Positions 47,331 through 56,825 of a stretch of DNA of 64,000 nt are shown piece after piece. The notes below the pieces were generated by a model that saw only the letters and a program-made list of their open reading frames with translations, searched no databases and was not told the DNA's origin. A program made the position numbers and the translations under genes. Location of the stretch: positions 15,798,485 to 15,862,484 of the forward strand of contig NC_134027.1 of assembly GCF_964204645.1 (NCBI RefSeq), in the 5' to 3' direction. Numbering within the stretch: the first letter of the stretch is position 1; every line of letters begins with the position of its first letter. This DNA is from Tubulanus polymorphus. Its lineage: Eukaryota; Nemertea; Palaeonemertea; Tubulaniformes; Tubulanidae.

Positions 47331-47405
47331 GCGCTAAGTTTGAGTTGGTCCTGTTTGTGTCCGTGCCGAACCTTGCACCGCCGGCGTCTGACCCAAATGC
47401 TTTTT

Positions 47406-48723
47406 CTACGGAGTTCGGACGGTGGACTTGGTCTTGACCTCCCGAATCTTCCTCAGCTCAGCGGAAACAGGAGCGCACCAACCAGAGAAGAAACGTGAAG
47501 ACATGCCGAATGGAGCTCTCAGCAAAAAATTGGACACCATATCCGGTAGACGAGCTTTGGAACTGGAGTCCATAACTGACTGACGGGAGGCTAACACAAG
47601 ATTAGCCTGACCCCGAACCGACAACGGAATTACATGTGAAACAGACCGAGCCAAAGATTGGATAACCCGGTCCATTCCCTCCAGTTTTAGGGCAACTGAC
47701 TCTGGGTCGGAGTTGGTGAAACGCATGAACGGCAGCGAGAGTTTCGCGAAACTCACCCGTCAACACCTTTAGTGCCATATCCTGCAACGAACCAACCCTG
47801 GTAAGATTTCCAGGATTGACGTCATGGCCACCACACCGGACTTAGGCAAACGAATACCCGACTGTGCTGAAACAGTATCCGGGCTATTTCCCAGATTTCA
47901 CACCCCGTTCTGGAAGGGGAAACGAAAACCTTCCAGGGCGACATTCACCCCATAATTGCGTATCTAATCGAGCCCATTCTCTTGAAACCGCTGACGATTC
48001 CCGTAAAACATTAAGATCGGAGTCCGGAGGGCGATAAGCTTTCATTGACTTACTGACCAGGGAAGCTGCTGTGGGCTTAGCGCGAGTTGCCATGTGTTTG
48101 ACAAAAAACTCACTCATCATCGCTCTAAATGGCATGTCCCCCGCTGGTTCGGATAAAACTGAACGGGACGGAGATACATTGCGAGCAAGGAAAGTCCCCA
48201 TCGTATGGGGCAACCCAAAATTGCTTGCGACAGGAACGACCCCAAAAGGAATTGCCGCTTCGCGGACCGGATCCTCATTGAAATCAGACCCTCCCCCAGC
48301 ATCCAGGAATTCAGTGTCAGAATTCCGAACAACTGAGTGGGCTGGCGAACTTCTAACCAGACAATCAGGAATAGGCTTACCTGTTGTAGAGGTTGTAGTG
48401 ACTTTTAGAAATTTAAAATTATCTCTTCAAATTCATGGAAATCCTTCTGAGTCAGGATTTCCCCTATCCCGACGATCATGCCGACTTTGGTGACGGTCCC
48501 TCGAACGGGATCGAGACCTACTAGAAGAATCGCCTTCATCGCTAACCGACGTCGACGAACGATGAGAGGACCGACGGCGAAGCTTCCTGCAATAACGATC
48601 GTAATCCCTCTCGCGATCAAACCTTGATCTGCGAGGAGACCTTGCGCGTTTTTTACGCTCACCACGTCTGGATCTAGTGGGAGAGCGAGCTCTATCCCCG
48701 GAGCGACGATCAGAATCAGACAA
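47406..48723 (-). pseudogene. DIRS-like copy A: gag-like ORF1 remains
   Basis: It starts inside an Arg/Ser-rich segment (RSGDRARSPTRSRRGERKK, SSSRSRSRSRDRH). Three open pieces in different frames follow (48213-47884, 47787-47602, 47756-47406), with words such as LEGMDRVIQSLARSVSHVI. Copy B has the parallel LAGMDRIIQSLGRSASHTI. The RS-rich portion suggests nucleic-acid binding by an ORF1/gag protein. No ATG opens it, so the 5' end is probably truncated at about 48723. Confidence 0.7.
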
Positions 48724-48911
48724 TTATTTCCTTAATACAACAATACGAATATTACTTTATAGGGAAATGCGTTTATTTCATGAATGAGCTTTCACTATTA
48801 ATAAGTAGTAACTTCATCAGAAGCGCGTTCACACGTTTAGATCGGTCCAATTTGGACAGGACCAAGCATTCACATATGCGAAATGTCTGATCTCGATTGG
48901 TCCGAATGTAG

Positions 48912-49960
48912 GAAAAATTCCCCCGAGTAAAAACATCCCCTAGATAAAAATCCCTAAATATTCACACTTGGTGATTTTGGTAATTTTCAAGAACATTTCA
49001 AAGCAAAATGTTTCTCCAATTTCATTCACTTGCAATGAAATTGAAATAAATTTGAACTGTACAATGAAATCTTGTATTGGGATAAGTTCTTAAGTAAATT
49101 GTAACAATCAAATAAATTGTAAGAATTGATATAATAGTAATGAACTTTTGATCTTAAATAATGAACTTTTTTTATTTCTAATATCTTGAAATTTATTCTT
49201 AACTGTGAATGCTTGATAACTGGTGGTGTATTTCAGGTGTGGGATGCCATGAATTATTAGAAATAATGAATCTTTTATTCGAAATATTTTAGATTGAAGC
49301 TAGTGTAATATATTTGAAATGTGCGATGAACGCTTTCATTAAGCTGTGCCATAACTTTAAGTACTAATTTAGTATTAATGAACTATCAATTTATAGTATG
49401 TATTAATCTAAATAGTATATACTATAGTTTATATGCTCAGGTTGTAGGTAAAGTTCCCCTGGGTAAAAATCCCCGTGGTAAATATCCTCAAATATTCAAA
49501 GTAGGTAAAAGTCCCCACTCGTTGATTTTTAAGAACATTTAAAAACAAGATGTATCTCCAATTCTATTCATTTGCAATGAGACTGAAATATGTTTGTACT
49601 GTGTAATGAAATCTTTCGTTGCAATAAATTCTTAAGTAAACTCTTAAAATAAAAAAGAATAATAAACTTTTCATTTGTAATATCTTAAAGTTCGACCTGG
49701 AATATTTTTGAACTGTGAACTCTTATTAACTTTTGGTACTAGTTTTGAGCTGTGCGATGCCATGAATTATTAGAAATTATGAACTTTTGATTTGAAATAT
49801 TTCAGATTCAGGCTAGTGTAATTATTTGAAATGTGTGATGAACGCTTTCATTAAGCTGTGCGATAACTTTAAGTACTAATTTAGTATAAATGAACTGTTA
49901 ATTTGTAGTATGTTTTAATAGTATATTATAGTATAGGCCTAGTATATATTTTCTATTCAT
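48912..49960. repeat. Two-copy tandem duplication, about 510-535 bp period
   Basis: CCCCCGAGTAAAAA (48920) and CCCCTGGGTAAAAA (49455) open the two units. GATGCCATGAATTATTAGAA recurs, as do GATGAACGCTTTCATTAAGC and ATAACTTTAAGTACTAATTT (49351 and 49863). It lies between DIRS copy A and the MULE and has no coding content. 48724-48911 is unremarkable. Confidence 0.7.
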
Positions 49961-50019
49961 CACAGTTGTACAAACTGGTCTGATGGGAAACATAATTTGA
50001 CAATAATTTTACAATAGAG

Positions 50020-50446
50020 GAAGATCTGTCACTCAGACAAATTTTCGATGAAGAATCTAGAAGAATTGATGTCTGGGACCGAATAACTTTCTGCGACATA
50101 AAGAGTGGAATGTATAAAGGACGGAAATTAAATCAACCTGCGTTGCCAAATACATTGGAGGTATTGCCCGCTTGCACACAATGTTCACAATGAGATGGCT
50201 GATGGTACTCCATTTTTTTGCAGTGTGGTTGATGCTGGTGCCGATGGATTTGCGATGATATTTGCTAGTGATGCACAGATCCGACTACTCACTGGCAGAG
50301 AATCAGTCAGTATGGATGCAACCTTCAAAATAGTCCCGCAGATGTTTTATCAAATGTTCACTGTTTTCGTTACCCTTTTCCCGACAATTTTTGGACTAAT
50401 GACTCGAAAGACTGAGGCGCTTTATAAAACAGTTTTTGATCACCGG
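50020..50446 (+). pseudogene. MULE-type transposase, N-terminal part
   Basis: One frame reads EEDLSLRQIFDEESRRIDVW and MYKGRKLNQPALPNT, typical of the region ahead of the MULE catalytic domain in animal Mutator-like proteins. A shifted frame from 50195 reads MADGTPFF, MIFASDAQIRLL and SMDATFKIVPQMFYQMFTVF. That carries the first catalytic Asp (SMDATFK) and is followed by LMTRKTEALYKTVFD. The reading breaks exactly where a LINE begins and resumes after it at 52120. MULE proteins cut and paste DNA elements. This copy is inactive because of frameshifts and the insertion. Confidence 0.75.
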
Positions 50447-52119
50447 AGATTTTAGTTCTGTCATTGGTTCCAATGTTGGTGTCAAACAAGGTTGTGTACT
50501 TAGTCCCATCCTTTTTAATTTATTTATAAGTGATCTTCCCCTTATCTTTGACAAATGAAACCCGGTTTCCTTATATGATGTAGACATAAACTGCTTACTT
50601 TAAGCCGATGACCATGTCATTATTAGCAAATCCCAATCTGGTTTACAGTGTGCCCTTAATAAACTGGCCCTTTATTGTAATACGTGGGGTCTATCTGTTA
50701 ACCTTGCCAAAACTAAAATAACTATATTCAATAAGGGGGGTCGGATCATAAGCAAACTTTCTTTCTTCTATTCAGGTTCTCCAATTGAAATTGTCAACAG
50801 CTATTGTTATCTAGGTATCACATTCACTCCTTCTGGTAAATTCAATAATGCATGTTACCTCCTGCTTGAACGCGCTTCTAAAGCCCTATTTAAATTAAAA
50901 ACTATTAACATCAGAGATTGTGTCCCTACTGCATATTTTCTCATTAAACAGCCTAATCAATCCCATTATCGGTTATTGTACTGAGGTCTCGTGTTCCTTC
51001 TTTGTTTCCAAGCTGGAACCCTCTAATCTTTATAACACCTGTAACTCTCTGCCCTGCAAAAAGCTTTATCTGAACTTTGGCAAAAACCTACTTAGTGTCA
51101 ACAAAAGGTCCGTTAATACGGCTGTTCGCGGCGACTTAGGCCAGTTCCCCTTGCTCATATATTCCCCTGATGGTTAAATTTTGGTTTCGCCTCTGTAAAT
51201 TGAATCCCGCCTCATTAGTGTATAAATCCTATCTGGACTGTGTGCAATGTATGGACACACTCCCAAATTGGTGTTCGGGCATTTTCTCAATACTAAAATC
51301 ATTTGATCTTCATGGTGTTTGGTCTAATCATGGCTCCAACCACCCCAATAAAATTTTTAAGCTGCTCCAGTCTAAAATGTATCTTTTACATTCTTCATCG
51401 TGGCTATTTTGAATCACCGACAGTAATTCCAACCCCAAATTAAGAACTTATAAACTTTTTAAAAAACGCTTTGAACTAGAAAAATATATAGTTTCGAACT
51501 CTTTCCTTAAAAGACGCAAATTTTCCAAACTGCGTCTCGGTTCCCATCGGCTTAGAATCGAGACGGGGTGTCACTGTCGTCCATTTTTACCAGCCAATGA
51601 GAGTTTTTGCCTCTACTGTACTGATAATAAAGTCGTTGAGGACAAATCCCACTTTTTACTAGAGTGTCCCTCGCTTCATCCTGGCAGAGTTTCCATTTTG
51701 TCCTCACTTGTATGTTTCACAGAGTTTGAGTCTTTTTGTGTTTATGATAAATTCTTATTTTTGATGTCTTATAACAACAGAGACTATGAAATTGCCAACC
51801 TTGTGTGTAACCTAGTTAACTTGTGTGTAACCTAGTTATTTGCCCTCCGTTCAACACTTTGATTCTTTTTATATTCTATTCACTTGATTGTATCGCCACC
51901 TAGTTACCTTGCTGTAGTATTATATTTTGTTTTACATTTCACATATTTTATTTGCAAATATTCTCTATTCCTATGTAATCCATTATAAATGTATGTCCAC
52001 TTTTGTACTGTTTTCCCTGTGTTTTGATGTTGATATTTTATTGCATGTCATTTCTTATGTAACTTGTATATTATATGGAGCAATAAAATTAAAGTTCAAG
52101 TTCAAGTTCAAGTTCAAGA
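50447..52119 (+). mobile_element. 5'-truncated LINE (CR1/L2/I-type) inserted in the MULE
   Basis: It begins within the RT domain (TGDFSSVIGSNVGVKQGCVL, SPILFNLFISDLP). The catalytic box reads LL-stop-ADD, where YADD is expected. Conserved downstream words are LSVNLAKTKI, YCYLGITF and, near the end, a C-terminal zinc-finger-like CLYC...HFLLEC. It ends with AATAAA and a (TTCAAG)n tail (about 52095-52119), as CR1/L2-type LINEs end in short 3' repeats. Several stops show it is dead. It interrupts the MULE reading frame between ..TVFD and KIDLVAP.., so it is younger than the MULE. Confidence 0.8.
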
Positions 52120-52706
52120 TCGATTTGGTAGCTCCTGCATTTAGACCAGACCATATTATGGCTGATTTCGAACAAGCATAGACCAACGCAATTAAAAGAA
52201 CATCTCAGTTTCTGGTTGCTGGTTCCACTATGCACAGGCAGTTCTACACCGACTTCAAAATCTTGGATTGATTGTTTCTTTTCGTACGGATCAAATCTTG
52301 CGCGAGACAGTACAGAAAACAATGTGCTTGCCACTTCTGCTTGCAGAATCGATTGCAGAGGACTCCAGTCGATAAAACTGGATACCCCCAAAGTTGTACG
52401 TAGGCAACTCAATCAGTTTTTCATCTCTTTAGATATTAGTATTGGATTAACAGGATTGGTGTGAATCGGATATCAGTTAATGGTTGTACCGAAAGAACCA
52501 ACAACGGTGTCGACATTTTTCACGCTTCCCTTAGAAAAAAGTTGGGTATTCATCCCAATTTATTTGTTTACTTGAACAATCTAAAGAAAATTGCGGTTAG
52601 ATTCAGAAATGAAACTCCCGTCTTCAGCGTGGACTAGAAATAAGACAGCCGCGTAAACGTAAAGTAGTGTTAACGGATAACGTGATAAAATTGTGCACGA
52701 AGACTT
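52120..52706 (+). pseudogene. MULE-type transposase, C-terminal catalytic part
   Basis: KIDLVAPAFRPDHIMADFEQ continues the MULE frame after the LINE and contains the second catalytic Asp (MADFE). A stop, then a 1-nt frame change, leads to SGCWFHYAQAV, the C/W..H block that carries the histidine characteristic of MULE domains, and LHRLQNLGLI. Further on, RTNNGVDIFHASLRKKLG and HPNLFVYLNNLKK match the region after the catalytic core. At least three disruptions are present. Confidence 0.75.
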
Positions 52707-53141
52707 TCGAGTGGACATTATTCTATTGTCGAATTTCTGAATGCCACACGACATGTGATTGGAGAATATGCTAATCCCGATAACTGGCTACAAGACATCA
52801 ATTCCGACAATGAGAATGATGATGGGGGCAACAAGTTTAATAATGAAAGTGATCATGATGAAAGTGGCAATGATGACCTTGATGATGAAGATTTGCCAGA
52901 GTTGGCTGAGGAACCAATTGTGGAATATCCTCCTCATGCAAATGAGCCAACAGTACCCGTTATAATTAAAGAACTAATGTGCGTTATTTGTTTGACCGAA
53001 CCACGGGAACGCCTTGCATTGGTGCCATGTGGACATATGCTGTTCTGTTCAGTATGCGTAGACAGGTTGATCAAGATAAGAGGTGCTATCTGCCCTGTCT
53101 GTCGTTCAGAAATTATGATGAAGATAAATTTATACCAATAG
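52707..53141 (+). CDS. MULE-associated C-terminal RING-HC finger
   Basis: One frame runs uninterrupted from SGHYSIVEFLNATRHVIGEY (transposase tail) through an acidic linker (DLDDEDLPELAEE) to a complete RING: CVICLTEPRERLALVPCGHM, then FCSVCVDRL, then CPVC. The spacing C-x2-C-x11-C-x-H-x3-C-x2-C...C-x2-C fits a C3HC4 RING with the HC order of IAP-type E3 ligases. A translation could start at MIGEYANP (52755). So the transposase and RING were one protein, and the RING section is the best preserved part. Function as an E3 ligase is inference. A separately maintained host exon is possible but not shown. Confidence 0.7.
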   Translation, partial: SSGHYSIVEFLNATRHVIGEYANPDNWLQDINSDNENDDGGNKFNNESDHDESGNDDLDDEDLPELAEEPIVEYPPHANEPTVPVIIKELMCVICLTEPRERLALVPCGHMLFCSVCVDRLIKIRGAICPVCRSEIMMKINLYQ

Positions 53142-53190
53142 AAATTTGGTATGAACAATTCCAAATTAAGAATGGAAAGATAGAAAAAAA

Positions 53191-54150
53191 ACAAGAAATG
53201 ATATTCTTAATATGGACTTTGCTAAATCTACATGAGTGTATGTTTAATCAGCATCAAAATCAAACATAGGTACTCTAGATTAGAGATTATAAGCAGAACA
53301 AATGAAAAATAGTGAAAACTATTGGATTGAATTCAAATGATGGGAGAAGAATAACTTTTTAGACAATTAGATCCAAAATAAGGACGGAAAATATCAAGAA
53401 AAAAATGTCTTTTCCGAATTATGAATGGAAATGCATAGGCCTACCTATCTTCGGCAGAATTTCAGAGGATCCGTGCTCCAAGTAATCAAAAACGCCTAAG
53501 ATATCCCCTTTGATAGAAGTTTTCTTGAAAATCTGTCTATTGATACGATCTCCATCGCACACAACTGCATGACGATTCATCATGAATATTCATGGTAGCG
53601 GGTTTTCACCACTGACTCAAATAGATACTCTCCACGTTCATGGCGTGATGATTTCTATACACTTTGTACGAAGTTTGTTAGACAATTTATTTTCGTAAAT
53701 TGAACAATTTCCAATTTTACTGCCCTTCAATAAAATTCACTACTTTTCACGGCCAGCCGCGACGAACTCTGGCAGTTGAATCATTTGCAGTTTCCAGGAA
53801 AACTTTAACTAGGCAATGCGCGAAGCGCGCTTTTCTCATACATGCACAGATCAGTACATCAAATAGCAGCGAGTCTGTAACGAGCATGTGTGAAACATGG
53901 ATATACGTAAAAGGGCATGTGTTCTTCTGAAAAGATATGTAGTTCCACCAACAAAAAAATAACTCACTTGATAAATAAGAACCGAATCCGATGAAATTCA
54001 ATAGGGTTAGAGCTTTTATTACTGCATTGAATGTTTTAAAAGTTCCAAAACATAAAAACTAAGCCTCGTTTGGAAGTTATTTTGTACCAAACGAACAAAG
54101 TCTTATATGCCATAACAAAATGGACTTTGCTAAAGCGAAAGTCCATAAAA
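53191..54150 (+). mobile_element. Element G1: complete G-family element
   Basis: The start ACAAGAAATGATATTCTT contains palindrome AAGAA-ATGATA-TTCTT (53193-53208). Subterminal ATGGACTTTGCTAAA (53212-53226) recurs as the left arm of the 3' hairpin ATGGACTTTGCT..AGCGAAAGTCCAT (54120-54146), followed by AAAAA. The 900-bp body matches G2. It inserted 50 bp after the stop codon of the MULE-RING frame. It has no coding capacity. Confidence 0.7.
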
Positions 54151-55090
54151 ATTGAATGAACATCTGCAGTGGTGGTGGTTTTTTGGAAATAACTTATGCA
54201 ATCGCTAAAACTTACGCCGTTGCAAATTCATACTTACATTGGGAAGTGGGGCCATGTCGTCGCATGTGCATATGTATTATGTCGTCACATTAAGATATGT
54301 CGCGTTCCATACTCTTCGCACATTATCAGCGTGAGCTTTATTGGATTTTTCCTACTCGATGCCAAATGAATTCGTGATCAAGCATTGGTATTATAATTAT
54401 TTTCATCATAACTGTAATCATTTAAACATAATCAAGATATAAAACAATTATCTAACCTTCAATCGGCACAGCTGTGCGGTACCCGGCAAGGTAAACACAC
54501 CTACTAAGACAAGATTTCAACAGTAGTCAGATCATATCCATCCAATAAGCCAATCACGATATTTTGGGTAAAAAAAAATCTGAGGCTAGAAAATCGGCTC
54601 ATTAGCCGGAAAATACGGTATCAGTACTTTCCCATGCCTCTAGACACTGCATGCTGATCAATGCACTATGCATAAAAAGCATGTGATATAAAATAAGTGG
54701 GGATACTTTGAATACCATAAATATCAACATGAAACTTTTAAAGATAACAGCAACATCAAAATTAGTTTTTTTTTACTCCAGGAAAATTGTGCTCCACAAG
54801 GAAGTTTGTGAATAATGTTTCAGCGCGGATAAATCCCAGATCAGAGTCATTATAGTCGTTGGCCTTGAAAAAGGTTGTCATTTTTTGTCATGTTTATTTG
54901 TTCGGCACATGTACCTTTTACATCGTTTATTTCCCCCATCAGCTCACAGGGGCTTGTAAACTGGTTTGGATTTTATTTCCGGGTTGTTGATAATCTCGTG
55001 AGAATGTACGAGAATTACTATAAATCGTTAATAAATGTAGAAATCACTCTGAGGCCACACAAAGAAATAACCTAGTTTCTCATCAGATTT
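54151..55090. other. Intron sequence upstream of the second Penelope-like copy
   Basis: I see no gene or structured element here. RT motifs 1-3 expected for the Penelope-like protein are not found, so that copy is 5'-truncated. Confidence 0.4.
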
Positions 55091-55108
55091 TTTTTCTGGA
55101 AAGTGACT

Positions 55109-55787
55109 TGATGGTGTAACCATGGGCAGCCCATTAGGCTCTACTTTAGCTAACTTCTGTCTGGCACATTTTGAGAATTTACTATTGACTGATTGCAAAT
55201 TCAAACCCACATTGTACCTTAGATATGTTGATGACATTTTCTGTATTTTTCGAATCAACTCTAACTACAATTCATTTTTTGATGCATTAAATACTATGCA
55301 TCCCAATCTGAAATTCACTTTTGAACTTGGCCCGAACATTTTACCCTTTTTAGATACTCTCATTCAAGCTCCGACTGACACTGGCAGTACTAATTTCATC
55401 TCACGCGTCTATAGAAAAGCTTCTAATACTGAATTACTTTTGAACTTTAATGCAATGTGTCCTTACAAATGGAAAACTGGTCTTATCAACACGATGCTTT
55501 TTCGTGCATACAATATATGCAGCAATTGGAACATTCTTTCGGAAGAATTTGATTTTTTAAAGAAATTATTCAACCTTAATGGTTTTCGTAGCCATGTTTT
55601 TGATCACTGTGTTAAAAAATTTCTCGACTCTAAATTCATTACCCAGCCTAAAACCGTCGATGAGAATAAATTTTCTCTTTTCATTTCCATACCGTATGTG
55701 GGTTTCCCGTCTATTCTATATGCTCAAAAATTAAAGAAACTGTTTGAAATTCGAAATAGACCTTCAATGCTCGTTCGTAACCACTAA
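55109..55787 (+). pseudogene. Penelope-like element: reverse transcriptase (C-terminal two thirds)
   Basis: The frame opens GVTMGSPLGS, the Penelope-like RT motif just ahead of the catalytic box, and continues YLRYVDDIFCIF (YVDD intact). It then reads PFLDTLI and the thumb-side words YRKASNTELLLNF and CPYKWKTGLI. SIPYVGFPSILYAQKLKK follows before the frame breaks at 55787. Immediately upstream the frame is broken near 55108. Penelope-like RTs are related to telomerase and copy element RNA at chromosomal nicks. This copy lacks the N-terminal part and cannot be autonomous. Confidence 0.85.
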
Positions 55788-56140
55788 GATTAAGAATTTC
55801 TTTTCACTTAAATGTCCGACTCCTAAATCCTTGAAAGCTATGGTTGCCTACAAGTACACTTGTTCATGTGATATAAACGCTGCCTATATAGGTAAAACAA
55901 AAAGACACCTAGTAACAAGAGTTAAGGAGCACAAACTTAAGACTTCAGCAATTGGCCAACATCTGTCAAATTGCCGTGACTGTCTCGTTTAGCGAAAAGA
56001 ATTTCAAAATTTTAGATAAAGGTTCTTCTGATTTAGATTGCAAAATTAGAGAAGCACGTTTTATCAAAACTCAACAGCCCACCCTTAATCAAAAACTATT
56101 CGATCACGGGTCAGGATTCATTCTCAATGTTTTTAGATAA
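55786..56140 (+). pseudogene. Penelope-like element: GIY-YIG endonuclease
   Basis: In a shifted frame KNFFSLKCPTPKSLK leads to VAYKYTC and AAYIGKTKRHLVTRVKEH, the Penelope version of the GIY-YIG core with the catalytic Arg. SAIGQHLSNCRDC carries the zinc-linked His/Cys residues. A second frame change near 55985 leads to FKILDKGSSDLDCKIREARF (the conserved Glu helix) and FILNVFR before a stop at 56138. The domain nicks DNA for target-primed reverse transcription. Two frame breaks make this copy inactive. Confidence 0.85.
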
Positions 56141-56719
56141 TTTACTACTAGTCAAATATCTTCACTCAGTAATTTAGATTGTGTGTAATTAATTATCTTC
56201 GTATTGCAATTATCTTGTCACTCAGTAATTTGAAATTGTTTGTAATTAGCTTCGTCTTATTCTATATACATACCAGTGTGATATGTAAATTTAATCACTT
56301 GCGCTATGCCTGAAGAGGGGATAATGTAACTCCCGAAAACGTTTGCTTAAATAAATATATATTACTCATTAGAAAATGAGATTTGTACTCTTTTTGCATC
56401 TTTGGATTTTGAATTATCTAGACTCTCTACCTAAGATCTAAGACGGAAGAATTCGTTAAAATCAGCTATGGACTTTCTGAAATTTTTAAAAATCAAAATT
56501 CCGCCGAAATTTTGAGAACTTTCATCTCTGCTTTAAACTTCAGCAACTTAATTTCATGTTCAACAAAATTTGCAAGCTCTACTCTAAGTCTGCATATAAT
56601 TTCATGATCCTAGGTGAAATACTTCAGTAGTTATAGATGTCGAAATCTATATACTATTGTCGAGTGGGGACATAAAAACTTTCCATATCATGTAAATGGT
56701 ATCAAACTGGTTTACTTAC
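56141..56719 (+). other. Penelope-like 3' UTR and tail, then intron
   Basis: The UTR contains the ribozyme-like motif. Its tail (GAAAATGAGATTTGTACTC...TCTAGACTCTCT) is similar to the tail of the 45-kb copy and ends near 56428. The rest up to the exon donor is unremarkable. Confidence 0.55.
56305..56349 (+). ncRNA. Hammerhead-ribozyme-like motif in the Penelope 3' UTR
   Basis: Core bases fit the type I hammerhead. CTGAAGA (56310-56316) is followed by stem II GGGG/TCCC (56317-56320 and 56331-56334), then GAA (56335-56337). Next comes a self-complementary AACGTT as a minimal stem III (56338-56343), T as the cleavage-site base (56344), then GC pairing with GC upstream for stem I, extended by TA/TA after one mismatch. 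Penelope-like elements are known to carry such minimal hammerheads, which often work as dimers. Whether this one cleaves is untested. The related copy at 45408-45445 has lost the core. Confidence 0.6.
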
Positions 56720-56825
56720 TGATTGAGGAATCCAAAAAGATAGCGCATTACAAAAACAATCGCTAATGGCAAAGTATTTATCAATTCACGAATACGTTCT
56801 TGGTAATTAGCATTGTCTCCTAATT
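56720..56825 (-). CDS. srgap: srGAP-like exon: central RhoGAP domain
   Basis: This 106-nt exon follows a pyrimidine-rich acceptor ending TTTTTCAG and ends at a GTAAGT donor. It encodes about 35 residues, including YQERIRELINTLP and FVMRYLFGFLNH. These correspond to the helix of the RhoGAP fold just before the conserved 'NLA..FGP' segment in srGAPs. Its last two bases, CA, complete a His codon with the first base of the 40.5-kb exon, giving the family-typical FLNHLS..SDENMMDP join. The catalytic arginine lies further upstream in the domain and must be on an exon outside the window, because I found no candidate between 56.8 and 64 kb. Confidence 0.85.

Larger units (their letters stand above)
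17099..56825 (-). other. srgap: srGAP-like gene, 3' half (five exons, four introns)
   Basis: Five minus-strand exons join with matching phases at every boundary: 56825-56720, 40549-40334, 31221-31142, 18498-18318 and 17715-17099. Each is bounded by AG and GT, with donors such as GTAAGT or GTAGGT. The product reads, in order, C-terminal RhoGAP, acidic linker, SH3 and proline-rich tail, which is the domain order of the srGAP family after its F-BAR domain. srGAPs inactivate Rac/Cdc42-type GTPases downstream of Slit-Robo signalling and bend membranes; that role is family knowledge. The introns are about 16.2, 9.1, 12.6 and 0.6 kb and are full of transposons. The F-BAR exons, the arginine-finger exon and the final exon are not seen in the window. 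ARHGAP4 has the same order and is the main alternative. Confidence 0.85.

Noticed and set aside
48071-48493. A 140-codon plus-strand open frame
   Set aside because: It is the shadow of the DIRS-like ORF1 on the opposite strand. Similar shadows occur at 62381-63452.
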